NCBI RefSeq assembly: GCF_021155765.1
Contig: NC_060110.1
Location: 4,960,001-5,024,000 of the forward strand
Source: Diprion similis
Taxonomy: Eukaryota; Arthropoda; Insecta; Hymenoptera; Diprionidae
Reading direction: 5' to 3'
DNA length: 64,000 nt
Position numbers and translations under genes: made by a program. The notes under the pieces were generated by a model. It saw nothing but the letters and a program-made list of their open reading frames with translations, was not told the DNA's origin and made no database searches. Positions 1 through 12,900 of the stretch are shown here, piece after piece. Every line of letters starts with the position of its first letter. Position 1 is the stretch's first letter.

Positions 1-185
1 GAAAATATTGTTCAAGTATTACACAGTAAAACCAAAAAACTTTCACTAGGATTGGGGCAAAATGAATATACTGAGACGAAACTGGAGCAACACTTCCTAC
101 CTGTGATTTCTTATTTTCCCATCCACATCTCTCTGACAAACCTGGTGCAAATTTCATGTTTATAAGCCATTCCTTTCAAACTAGG
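1..185. other. Unique DNA left of the satellite array
   Basis: This short stretch does not resemble the 312-bp satellite monomer and has no convincing open frame. Satellite similarity fades in from about position 186, so this is probably the left flank of the array, although the window edge prevents certainty. Confidence 0.5.
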
Positions 186-499
186 GTTCCGAGCGAGTCG
201 AGACTGCGCAATTAATTCCTCTGGCAAAATTACGTGGATATGGTACGTCGAAGAATTGATTGCGGCATTAATCAAATTGTCGGATTTTTCTATAAGGATC
301 TGAGGAGGTTAGCATGATTTTTTTTGGGGCCGAAAATGAGTTGTCTGCGGATCGAATGGTATGACACTTTCTTGACTCATTGACATCCCAGAAACTCGGA
401 AAACGGGGCAAAAAAAGCAGAGGACCAACAGCAGAGAAAATACGAAGCGAGGACCAGCAGCAAATCAATTGAGAGTATGCGTCGATCGTTTTTGGCTGT

Positions 500-3400
500 A
501 ACTTTTGATCCGTTGCTCGCAGCGTATTGGGACTGCGCTTAATCGATTCCTCTCGCAAAGTTACGTCGGAATAGCGCCTCAAAGAATTAATTGCAGTACT
601 TTTCAAAGTCGTCGAAATTTTGGCCAAAAATCCAAAGGGGTTAGCCTTACTTTTTTGCTTATTTTCGGAGCCGAGAACTTTTCGTTCAGAAATCGATTTG
701 CGTGACCATCTCTAGAGTAATTCGACCCCCAGGAACTCAGAAAACACATAAAAAAAAGCGTAGGACCAGCAGCAGAGAAATGACGATGAAAATCATGAGT
801 TTTTCGGCTGTAACTTTTCAGCTATCGCTCGCAGCGTATTGGGACTGCGCTCAATCGATTCCTCACGCAAAATTACGTCGGAATAGCACCTTGAAGAATT
901 AATTGCAGCACTTTTCAAAATCGTCGAAATTTTGACCAAAAATCCAAAGGGGTCAGCCTTACTTTTTTGCTCATTTTCGGAGCTGAGAACTTTTCGTTCA
1001 GAAATCGATTTGTGTGACCATCTCTAGAGTAATTCGACCCCCAGGAACTCAGAAAACACATCAAAAAGAGCGTAGGACCAGCAGCAGAGAAATAACGATG
1101 AAAATCATGAGTTTTTCGGCTGTAACTTTTCAGCTATCGCTCGCAGCGTATTGAGACTGCGCTCAATCGATTCCTCTCGCGAAATGACGTCGGAATATTG
1201 CCTGAAAAAATTGATTGCAGCACTTTCCAAAGTCGTCGAAATTTTGGCCGAAAATTCAAAGGGGTTAGCCTTACTTTTTTGCTCATTTTCGGAGCTGAGA
1301 ACTTTTCGTTCAGAAATCGATTTGTGTGACCATCTCTAGAGTAATTCGACCCCCAGGAACTCAGAAAACACATCAAAAAGAGCGTAGGACCAGCAGCAGA
1401 GAAATGACGATGAGAATCATGAGTTTTTCGGCTGTAACTTTTCAGCTATCGCTCGCAGCGTATTGGGACTGCGCTCGATCGATTCCTCTCGCGAAATGAC
1501 GTCGGAATAGCGCCTGAAAAAATTAATTGCAGCACTTTCCAAAGTCGTCGAAATTTTTGCCGAAAATTCGAAGGGGTTAGCCTTACTTTTTTGCTTATTT
1601 TCGGAGCCGAGAACTTTTCGTTCAGAAATCGATTTGCGTGACCATCTCTAGAGTAATTCGACCCCCAGGAACTCAGAAAACACATAAAAAAAAGCGTAGG
1701 ACCAGCAGCAGAGAAATGACGATGAAAATCATGAGTTTTTCGGCTGTAACTTTTCAGCTATCGCTCGCAGCGTATTGGGACTGCGCTCAATCGATTCCTC
1801 TCGCGAAATTACGTCGTAATGGCACCTTGAAGAATTAATTGCAGCACTTTTCAAAATCGTCGAAATTTTGGCCAAAAATCCAAAGGGGTCAGCCTTACTT
1901 TTTTGCTCATTTTCGGTGCTGAGAACTTTTCGTTCAGAAATCGATTTGTGTGACCATCTCTAGAGTAATTCGACCCCCAGGAACTCAGAAAACACATCAA
2001 AAAGAGCGTAGGACCAGCAGCAGAGAAATAACGATGAAAATCATGAGTTTTTCGGCTGTAACTTTTCAGCTATCGCTCGCAGCGTATTGAGACTGCGCTC
2101 AATCGATTCCTCTCGCGAAATTACGTCGGAATGTTGCCTGAAAAAATTGATTGCAGCACTTTCCAAAGTCGTCGAAATTTTGGCCGAAAATTCAAAGGGG
2201 TTAGCCTTACTTTTTTGCTCATTTTCGGAGCTGAGAACTTTTCGTTCAGAAATCGATTTGTGTGACCATCTCTAGAGTAATTCGACCCCCAGGAACTCAG
2301 AAAACACATCAAAAAGAGCGTAGGACCAGCAGCAGAGAAATGACGATGAGAATCATGAGTTTTTCGGCTGTAACTTTTCAGCTATCGCTCGCAGCGTATT
2401 GGGACTGCGCTCGATCGATTCCTCTCGCGAAATGACGTCGGAATAGCGCCTGAAAAAATTAATTGCAGCACTTTCCAAAGTCGTCGAAATTTTTGCCGAA
2501 AATTCGAAGGGGTTAGCCTTACTTTTTTGCTTATTTTCGGAGCCGAGAACTTTTCGTTCAGAAATCGATTTGCGTGACCATCTCTAGAGTAATTCGACCC
2601 CCAGGAACTCAGAAAACACATAAAAAAAAGCGTAGGACCAGCAGCAGAGAAATGACGATGAAAATCATGAGTTTTTCGGCTGTAACTTTTCAGCTATCGC
2701 TCGCAGCGTATTAAGACTGCCCTCAATCGATTCCTCACGCAAAATTAAGTCGGAATGGCACCTTGTGGAATTGATTGCAGCACTTTTCAAAATCGTCGGA
2801 ATTTTGGCCAAAAGTCCGAAGGGGTTAGCCTTACTTTTTTGCTCATTTTCGGAGCTGAGAACTTTTCGTTCAGAAATCGATTTGTGTGACCATCTCTAGA
2901 GTAATTCGACCCCCAGGAACTCAGAAAACACATCAAAAAGAGCGTAGGACCAGCAGCAGAGAAATAACGATGAAAATCATGAGTTTTTCGGCTGTAACTT
3001 TTCAGCTATCGCTCGCAGCGTATTAAGACTGCGCTCAATCGATTCCTCTCGCAAAATGACGTCGGAATATTGCCTGAAAAAATTGATTGCAGCACTTTCC
3101 AAAGTCGTCGAAATTTTGGCCGAAAATTCAAAGGGGTTAGCCTTACTTTGTTGCTCATTTTCGGAGCTGAGAACTTTTCGTTCAGAAATCGATTTGTGTG
3201 ACCATCTCTAGAGTAATTCGACCCCCAGGAACTCAGAAAACACATCAAAAAGAGCGTAGGACCAGCAGCAGAGAAATGACGATGAGAATCATGAGTTTTT
3301 CGGCTGTAACTTTTCAGCTATCGCTCGCAGCGTATTGGGACTGCGCTCGATCGATTCCTCTCGCGAAATGACGTCGGAATAGCACCTTGTGGAATTGATT

Positions 3401-3905
3401 GCAGCACTTTTCAAAATCGTCGGAATTTTGGCCAAAAATCCGAAGGAGTTAGCCTTACTTTTTTGCTCATTTTCGAAGCCGAAAACTTTTCGTTCAGAAA
3501 TCGATTTGTGTGACCATCTCTAGAGTAATTCGACCCCCAGGAACTCAGAAAACACATCAAAAAGAGCGTAGGACCAGCAGCAGAGAAATGACGATGAAAA
3601 TCATGAGTTTTTCGGCTGTAACTTTTCAGCTATCGCTCGCAGCGTATTGGGACTGCGCTTAATCGATTCCTCTCGCAAAATTACGTCGGAATAGCTACTT
3701 GAAAAACTAATTGCAGCACTTTGCTGAATCGTCGAAATTTGGGCAAAAATCCCAAGGGGTTAGCCTTACTTTTTTATTCATTTTCGGAGCCGAGAACTTT
3801 TCGTTTAGAAATCGATCTGTGTGACCATCTCTAGAGTAATTCGACCGCCAGGAACTCAGAAAACACATCAAAAAGAGTGTAGGACCAGCAGCTGTGAAAT
3901 GACGA
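500..3905. repeat. Satellite class A monomers, left block
   Basis: These monomers differ from the central ones at many diagnostic sites. They read AAAATCATGAGTTTTTCGG where the centre has AAAATCTGCAGTTTTTTGG, CAGCTATCGCTCGCAGCG instead of GATCCGTTGCTCGCAGCG, and GAACTTTTCGTTCAGAAATC instead of AAATTTCTGGTCTCCGAATT. A three-monomer (936-bp) higher-order unit is visible: the monomers near 702 and 1,638 match closely, as do those near 1,446 and 2,382. The monomer at about 3,700-3,905 is an A/B hybrid that switches to class B at its AAAATCTGCAG. Confidence 0.85.
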
Positions 3906-6900
3906 TGAAAATCTGCAGTTTTTTGGCTGTAACTTTTGATCCGTTGCTCGCAGCGTATTGGGACTGCGCTCAATCGATTTCTCTCGCAAAATTACGTCGA
4001 AATAGTGCCCTAAAGAATTAATTGCAGCACTTTTCAAAGTCGTCGAAATTTTCGACAAAAATCGAAAGGGGTTAACCTTACTTTTTTTGCGATTTTTGGA
4101 GCCGAAAATTTCTGGTCTCCGAATTGATTTGTATGACCATTTTTCGGCTAATTGGAACCTCAGGAACTCAAAAAAGACATTAAAAAGAGCGTAGGACCAA
4201 CAGCAGAGAAATGACGATGAAAATCTGCAGTTTTTTGGCTGTAACTTTTGATCCGTTGCTCGCAGCGTATTGGGACTGCGCTCAATCGATTTCTCTCGCA
4301 AAATTACGTCGGAATAGTGCCCTACAGAATCAATTGCAGCACTTTTCAAAGTCGTCGAAATTTTCGACAAAAATCCAAAGGGGTTAACCTTACTTTTTTT
4401 GCGATTTTTGGAGCCGAAAATTTCTGGTCTCCAAATTGATTCGTATGACCGTTTTTCGGCTAATTGGAACCTCAGGAACTCAAAAAAGACAATAAAAAGA
4501 GCGTAGGACCAACAGCAGAGAAATGACGATGAAAATCTGCAGTTTTTTGGCTGTAACTTTTGATCCGTTGCTCGCAGCGTATTGGGACTGCGCTCAATCG
4601 ATTTCTCTCGCAAAATTACGTCGAAATAGTGCCCTACAGAATCAATTGCAGCACTTTTCAAAGTCGTCGAAATTTTCGACAAAAATCCAAAGGGGTTAAC
4701 CTTACTTTTTTTGCGATTTTCGGAGCCGAAAATTTCTGGTCTCCGAATTGATTTGTATGACCGTTTTTCGGCTAATTGGAACCTCAGGAACTCAAAAAAG
4801 ACATTCAAAAGAGCGTAGGACCAACAGCAGAGAAATGACGATGAAAATCTGCAGTTTTTTGGCTGTAACTTTTGATCCGTTGCTCGCAGCGTATTGGGAC
4901 TGCGCTCAATCGATTTTTCTCGCAAAATTACGTCGGAATAGTGCCCTAAAGAATGATTTGCAGCACTTTCCAAAGTCGTCGGAATTTCCGACAAAAATCC
5001 AAAGGGGTTAACCTAACTTTTTTCCGATTTTCGGAGCCGAAAATTTCTGGTCTCCGAATTGATTTGTATGACCGTTTTTCGGCTAATTGGAACCTCAGGA
5101 ACTCAAAAAAGACATTAAAAAGAGCGTAGGACCAACAGCAGAGAAATGACGATGAAAATCTGCAGTTTTTTGGCTGTAACTTTTGATCCGTTGCTCGCAG
5201 CGTATTGGGACTGCGCTCAATCGATTCCTCTCGCAAAATTACGTCGGAATAGCTACTTGAAAAACTAATTGCAGCACTTTCCAAAGTCGTCGAAATTTTC
5301 GACAAAAATCCAAAGGGGTTAACCTTACTTTTTCTGCGATTTTCGGAGCCGGAAATTTCTGGTCTCCGAATTGATTTGTATGACCGTTTTTCGGCTAATT
5401 GGAACCTCAGGAACTCAAAAAAGACATTAAAAAGAGCGTAGGACCAACAGCAGAGAAATGACGATGAAAATCTGCAGTTTTTTGGCTGTAACTTTTGATC
5501 CGTTGCTCGCAGCGTATTGGGACTGCGCTCAATCGATTTCTCTCGCAAAATTACGTCGGAATAGTGCCCTAAAGAATTAATTGCAGCACTTTTCAAAGTC
5601 GTCGAAATTTTCGACAAAAATCGAAAGGGGTTAACCTTACTTTTTTTGCGATTTTTGGAGCCGAAAATTTCTGGTCTCCGAATTGATTTGTATGACCGTT
5701 TTTCGGCTAATTGGAACCTCAGGAACTCAAAAAAGACATTAAAAAGAGCGTAGGACCAACAGCAGAGAAATGACGATGAAAATCTGCAGTTTTTTGGCTG
5801 TAACTTTTGATCCGTTGCTCGCAGCGTATTGGGACTGCGCTCAATCGATTTTTCTCGCAAAATTACGTCGGAATAGTGCCCTAAAGAATGATTTGCAGCA
5901 CTTTCCAAAGTCGTCGGAATTTCCGACAAAAATCCAAAGGGGTTAACCTAACTTTTTTCCGATTTTCGGAGCCGAAAATTTCTGGTCTCCGAATTGATTT
6001 GTATGACCGTTTTTCGGCTAATTGGAACCTCAGGAACTCAAAAAAGACATTAAAAAGAGCGTAGGACCAACAGCAGAGAAATGACGATGAAAATCTGCAG
6101 TTTTTTGGCTGTAACTTTTGATCCGTTGCTCGCAGCGTATTGGGACTGCGCTCAATCGATTCCTCTCGCAAAATTACGTCGGAATAGCTACTTGAAAAAC
6201 TAATTGCAGCACTTTCCAAAGTCGTCGAAATTTTCGACAAAAATCCAAAGGGGTTAACCTTACTTTTTCTGCGATTTTCGGAGCCGGAAATTTCTGGTCT
6301 CCGAATTGATTTGTATGACCGTTTTTCGGCTAATTGGAACCTCAGGAACTCAAAAAAGACATTAAAAAGAGCGTAGGACCAACAGCAGAGAAATGACGAT
6401 GAAAATCTGCAGTTTTTTGGCTGTAACTTTTGATCCGTTGCTCGCAGCGTATTGGGACTGCGCTCAATCGATTTCTCTCGCAAAATTACGTCGGAATAGT
6501 GCCCTAAAGAATTAATTGCAGCACTTTTCAAAGTCGTCGAAATTTTCGACAAAAATCGAAAGGGGTTAACCTTACTTTTTTTGCGATTTTTGGAGCCGAA
6601 AATTTCTGGTCTCCGAATTGATTTGTATGACCGTTTTTCGGCTAATTGGAACCTCAGGAACTCAAAAAAGACATTAAAAAGAGCGTAGGACCAACAGCAG
6701 AGAAATGACGATGAAAATCTGCAGTTTTTTGGCTGTAACTTTTGATCCGTTGCTCGCAGCGTATTGGGACTGCGCTCAATCGATTTCTCTCGCAAAATTA
6801 CGTCGGAATAGTGCCCTACAGAATCAATTGCAGCACTTTTCAAAGTCGTCGAAATTTTCGACAAAAATCCAAAGGGGTTAACCTTACTTTTTTTGCGATT

Positions 6901-9900
6901 TTTGGAGCTGAAAATTTCTGGTCTCCGAATTGATTTGTATGACCGTTTTTCGGCTAATTGGAACCTCAGGAACTCAAAAAAGACATTAAAAAGAGCGTAG
7001 GACCAACAGCAGAGAAATGACGATGAAAATCTGCAGTTTTTTGGCTGTAACTTTTGATCCGTTGCTCGCAGCGTATTGGGACTGCGCTCAATCGATTTCT
7101 CTCGCGAAATTACGTCGGAATAGTGCCCCACAGAATCAATTGCAGCACTTTTCAAAGTCGTCGAAATTTTTGACGAAAATCCAAAGGGGTTAACCTTACT
7201 TTTTTTGCGATTTTTGGAGCCGTGAATTTCTGGTCTCCGAATTGATTTGTATGACCGTTTTTCGGCTAATTGGAACCTCAGGAACTTGAAAAAGACATTA
7301 AAAAGAGCGTAGGACCAACAGCAGAGAAATGACGATGAAAATCTGCAGTTTTTTGGCTGTAACTTTTGATCCGTTGCTCGCAGCGTATTGGGACTGCGCT
7401 CAATCGATTTCTCTCGCAGAATTACGTCGGAATAGTGCCCTACAGAATCGATTGCAGCACTTTTCAGAGTTGTTGAAATTTCCGACAAAAATCCAGAGGG
7501 GTTAACCTTACTTTTTTTGCGATTTTTGGAGCTGAAAATTTCTGGTCTCCGAATTGATTTGTATGACCGTTTTCTGGCTAATCGGAACCTCAGGAACTCA
7601 AAAAAGACATTAAAAAGAGCGTAGGACCAACAGCAGAGAAATGACGATGAAAATCTGCAGTTTTTTGGCTGTAACTTTTGATCCGTTGCTCGCAGCGTAT
7701 TGGGACTGCGCTCAATCGATTTCTCTCGCAAAATTACGTCGGAATAGTGCCCTACAGAATCAATTGCAGCACTTTTCAAAGTCGTCGAAATTTTCGACAA
7801 AAATCCAAAGGGGTTAACCTTACTTTTTTTGCGATTTTTGGAGCCGTAAATTTCTGGTCTCCGAATTGATTTGTATGACCGTTTTTCGGCTAATTGGAAC
7901 CTCAGGAACTTGAAAAAGACATTAAAAAGAGCGTAGGACCAACAGCAGAGAAATGACGATGAAAATCTGCAGTTTTTTGGCTGTAACTTTCGATCCGTTG
8001 CTCGCAGCGTATTGGGACTGCGCTTAATCGATTTCTCTCGCAAACTTACGTCGGAATAGTGCCCCAAAGATTTAATTGCAGCACTTTCCAGAGTCGTCGA
8101 AATTTTCGACAAAAGTCCGAAGGGGTTAACCTTACTTTTTTTCCGATTTTCGGAGCCGAAAATTTCTGGTCTCCGAATTGATTTGTATCACCGTTTTTCG
8201 GCTAATTGGAACCTCAGGAACTCAAAAAAGACAATAAAAAGAGCGTCGGACCAACAGCAGAGAAATGACGATGAAAATCTGCAGTTTTTTGGCTGTAACT
8301 TTTGATCCGTTGCTCGCAGCGTATTGGGACTGCGCTCAATCGATTTCTCTCGCAAAATTACGTCGGAATAGTGCCCTAAAGAATTAATTGCAGCACTTTT
8401 CAAAGTCGTCGAAATTTTCGACAAAAATCGAAAGGGGTTAACCTTACTTTTTTTGCGATTTTTGGAGCCGAAAATTTCTGGTCTCCGAATTGATTTGTAT
8501 GACCGTTTTTCGGCTAATTGGAACCTCAGGAACTCAAAAAAGACATTAAAAAGAGCGTAGGACCAACAGCAGAGAAATGACGATGAAAATCTGCAGTTTT
8601 TTGGCTGTAACTTTTGATCCGTTGCTCGCAGCGTATTGGGACTGCGCTCAATCGATTTCTCTCGCAAAATTACGTCGGAATAGTGCCCTACAGAATCAAT
8701 TGCAGCACTTTTCAAAGTCGTCGAAATTTTCGACAAAAATCCAAAGGGGTTAACCTTACTTTTTTTGCGATTTTTGGAGCTGAAAATTTCTGGTCTCCGA
8801 ATTAATTCGTATGACCGTTTTTCGGCTAATTGGAACCTCAGGAACTCAAAAAAGACAATAAAAAGAGCGTAGGACCAACAGCAGAGAAATGACGATGAAA
8901 ATCTGCAGTTTTTTGGCTGTAACTTTTGATCCGTTGCTCGCAGCGTATTGGGACTGCGCTCAATCGATTTCTCTCGCAAAATTACGTCGAAATAGTGCCC
9001 TACAGAATCAATTGCAGCACTTTTCAAAGTCGTCGAAATTTTCGACAAAAATCCAAAGGGGTTAACCTTACTTTTTTTGCGATTTTCGGAGCCGAAAATT
9101 TCTGGTCTCCGAATTGATTTGTATGACCGTTTTTCGGCTAATTGGAACCTCAGGAACTCAAAAAAGACATTCAAAAGAGCGTAGGACCAACAGCAGAGAA
9201 ATGACGATGAAAATCTGCAGTTTTTTGGCTGTAACTTTTGATCCGTTGCTCGCAGCGTATTGGGACTGCGCTCAATCGATTTTTCTCGCAAAATTACGTC
9301 GGAATAGTGCCCTAAAGAATGATTTGCAGCACTTTCCAAAGTCGTCGAAATTTCCGACAAAAATCCAAAGGGGTTAACCTAACTTTTTTCCGATTTTCGG
9401 AGCCGAAAATTTCTGGTCTCCGAATTGATTTGTATGACCGTTTTTCGGCTAATTGGAACCTCAGGAACTCAAAAAAGACATTAAAAAGAGCGTAGGACCA
9501 ACAGCAGAGAAATGACGATGAAAATCTGCAGTTTTTTGGCTGTAACTTTTGATCCGTTGCTCGCAGCGTATAGGGACTGCGCTCAATCGATTTCTCTCGC
9601 AAACTTACGTCGGAATAGTGCCCCAAAGATTTAATTGCAGCACTTTCCAGAGTCGTCGAAATTTTCGACAAAAGTCCGAAGGGGTTAACCTTACTTTTTT
9701 TCCGATTTTCGGAGCCGAAAATTTCTGGTCTCCGAATTGATTTGTATCACCGTTTTTCGGCTAATTGGAACCTCAGGAACTCAAAAAAGACAATAAAAAG
9801 AGCGTCGGACCAACAGCAGAGAAATGACGATGAAAATCTGCAGTTTTTTGGCTGTAACTTTTGATCCGTTGCTCGCAGCGTATTGGGACTGCGCTCAATC

Positions 9901-12900
9901 GATTTCTCTCGCAAAATTACGTCGGAATAGTGCCCTAAAGAATTAATTGCAGCACTTTTCAAAGTCGTCGAAATTTTCGACAAAAATCGAAAGGGGTTAA
10001 CCTTACTTTTTTTGCGATTTTTGGAGCCGAAAATTTCTGGTCTCCGAATTGATTTGTATGACCGTTTTTCGGCTAATTGGAACCTCAGGAACTCAAAAAA
10101 GACATTAAAAAGAGCGTAGGACCAACAGCAGAGAAATGACGATGAAAATCTGCAGTTTTTTGGCTGTAACTTTTGATCCGTTGCTCGCAGCGTATTGGGA
10201 CTGCGCTCAATCGATTTCTCTCGCAAAATTACGTCGGAATAGTGCCCTACAGAATCAATTGCAGCACTTTTCAAAGTCGTCGAAATTTTCGACAAAAATC
10301 CAAAGGGGTTAACCTTACTTTTTTTGCGATTTTTGGAGCTGAAAATTTCTGGTCTCCGAATTAATTCGTATGACCGTTTTTCGGCTAATTGGAACCTCAG
10401 GAACTCAAAAAAGACATTCAAAAGAGCGTAGGACCAACAGCAGAGAAATGACGATGAAAATCTGCAGTTTTTTGGCTGTAACTTTTGATCCGTTGCTCGC
10501 AGCGTATTGGGACTGCGCTCAATCGATTTTTCTCGCAAAATTGCGTCGGAATAGTGCCCTAAAGAATGATTTGCAGCACTTTCCAAAGTCGTCGAAATTT
10601 CCGACAAAAATCCAAAGGGGTTAACCTAACTTTTTTGCGATTTTCGGAGCCGAAAATTTCTGGTCTCCGAATTGATTTGTATGACCGTTTTTCGGCTAAT
10701 TGGAACCTCAGGAACTCAAAAAAGACATTAAAAAGAGCGTAGGACCAACAGCAGAGAAATGACGATGAAAATCTGCAGTTTTTTGGCTGTAACTTTTGAT
10801 CCGTTGCTCGCAGCGTATAGGGACTGCGCTCAATCGATTTCTCTCGCAGAATTACGTCGGAATAGTGCCCTACAGAATCGATTGCAGCACTTTTCAGAGT
10901 CGTCGAAATTTCCGACAAAAATCCAAAGGGGTTAACCTTACTTTTTTTGCGATTTTTGGAGCCGAAAATTTCTGGTCTCCGAATTGATTTGTATGACCGT
11001 TTTCTGGCTAATTGGAACCTCAGGAACTCAAAAAAGACAATAAAAAGAGCGTAGGACCAACAGCAGAGGAATGACGATGAAAATCTGCAGTTTTTTGGCC
11101 GTAACTTTTGATCCGTTGCTCGCAGCGTATCGGGACTGCGCTCAATCGATTCCTCACGCAAAATTACGTCGGAATAGTGCCCTGAAGAAATAATTGCAGC
11201 AATTTTTAAAGTCGTCGAAATTTTCGACAAAAATCCAAAGGGGTTAACCTTACTTTTTCTGCGATTTTCGGAGCCGAAAATTTCTGGTCTCCGAATTGAT
11301 TTGTATGACCGTTTTTCGGCTAATTGGAACCTCAGGAACTCAAAAAAGACATTAAAAAGAGCGTAGGACCAACAGCAGAGAAATGACGATGAAAATCTGC
11401 AGTTTTTTGGCTGTAACTTTTGATCCGTTGCTCGCAGCGTATTGGGACTGCGCTCAATCGATTTCTCTCGCAAAATTACGTCGGAATAGTGCCCTAAAGA
11501 ATTAATTGCAGCACTTTCCAAAGTCGTCGAAATTTCCGACAAAAATCCAAAGGGGTTAACCTTACTTTTTTCCGATTTTCGGAGCCGAAAATTTCTGGTC
11601 TCCGAATTGATTTGTATGACCGTTTTTCGGCTAATTGGAACCTCAGGAACTCAAAAAAGACATTAAAAAGAGCGTAGGACCAACAGCAGAGAAATGACGA
11701 TGAAAATCTGCAGTTTTTTGGCTGTAACTTTTGATCCGTTGCTCGCAGCGTATTGGGACTGCGCTCAATCGATTTCTCTCGCGAAATTACGTCGGAATAG
11801 TGCCCCACAGAATCAATTGCAGCACTTTTCAAAGTCGTCGAAATTTTTGACGAAAATCCAAAGGGGTTAACCTTACTTTTTTTGCGATTTTTGGAGCCGT
11901 GAATTTCTGGTCTCCGAATTGATTTGTATGACCGTTTTTCGGCTAATTGGAACCTCAGGAACTTGAAAAAGACATTAAAAAGAGCGTAGGACCAACAGCA
12001 GAGAAATGACGATGAAAATCTGCAGTTTTTTGGCTGTAACTTTTGATCCGTTGCTCGCAGCGTATTGGGACTGCGCTCAATCGATTTCTCTCGCAGAATT
12101 ACGTCGGAATAGTGCCCTACAGAATCGATTGCAGCACTTTTCAGAGTTGTTGAAATTTCCGACAAAAATCCAAAGGGGTTAACCTTACTTTTTTTGCGAT
12201 TTTTGGAGCTGAAAATTTCTGGTCTCCGAATTGATTTGTATGACCGTTTTCTGGCTAATCGGAACCTCAGGAACTCAAAAAAGACATTAGAAAGAGCGTA
12301 GGACCAACAGCAGAGAAATGACGATGAAAATCTGCAGTTTTTTGGCTGTAACTTTTGATCCGTTGCTCGCAGCGTATTGGGACTGCGCTCAATCGATTTC
12401 TCTCGCAAAATTACGTCGGAATAGTGCCCTACAGAATCAATTGCAGCACTTTTCAAAGTCGTCGAAATTTTCGACAAAAATCCAAAGGGGTTAACCTTAC
12501 TTTTTTTGCGATTTTTGGAGCCGTAAATTTCTGGTCTCCGAATTGATTTGTATGACCGTTTTTCGGCTAATTGGAACCTCAGGAACTTGAAAAAGACATT
12601 AAAAAGAGCGTAGGACCAACAGCAGAGAAATGACGATGAAAATCTGCAGTTTTTTGGCTGTAACTTTCGATCCGTTGCTCGCAGCGTATTGGGACTGCGC
12701 TTAATCGATTTCTCTCGCAAACTTACGTCGGAATAGTGCCCCAAAGATTTAATTGCAGCACTTTCCAGAGTCGTCGAAATTTTCGACAAAAGTCCGAAGG
12801 GGTTAACCTTACTTTTTTTCCGATTTTCGGAGCCGAAAATTTCTGGTCTCCGAATTGATTTGTATCACCGTTTTTCGGCTAATTGGAACCTCAGGAACTC

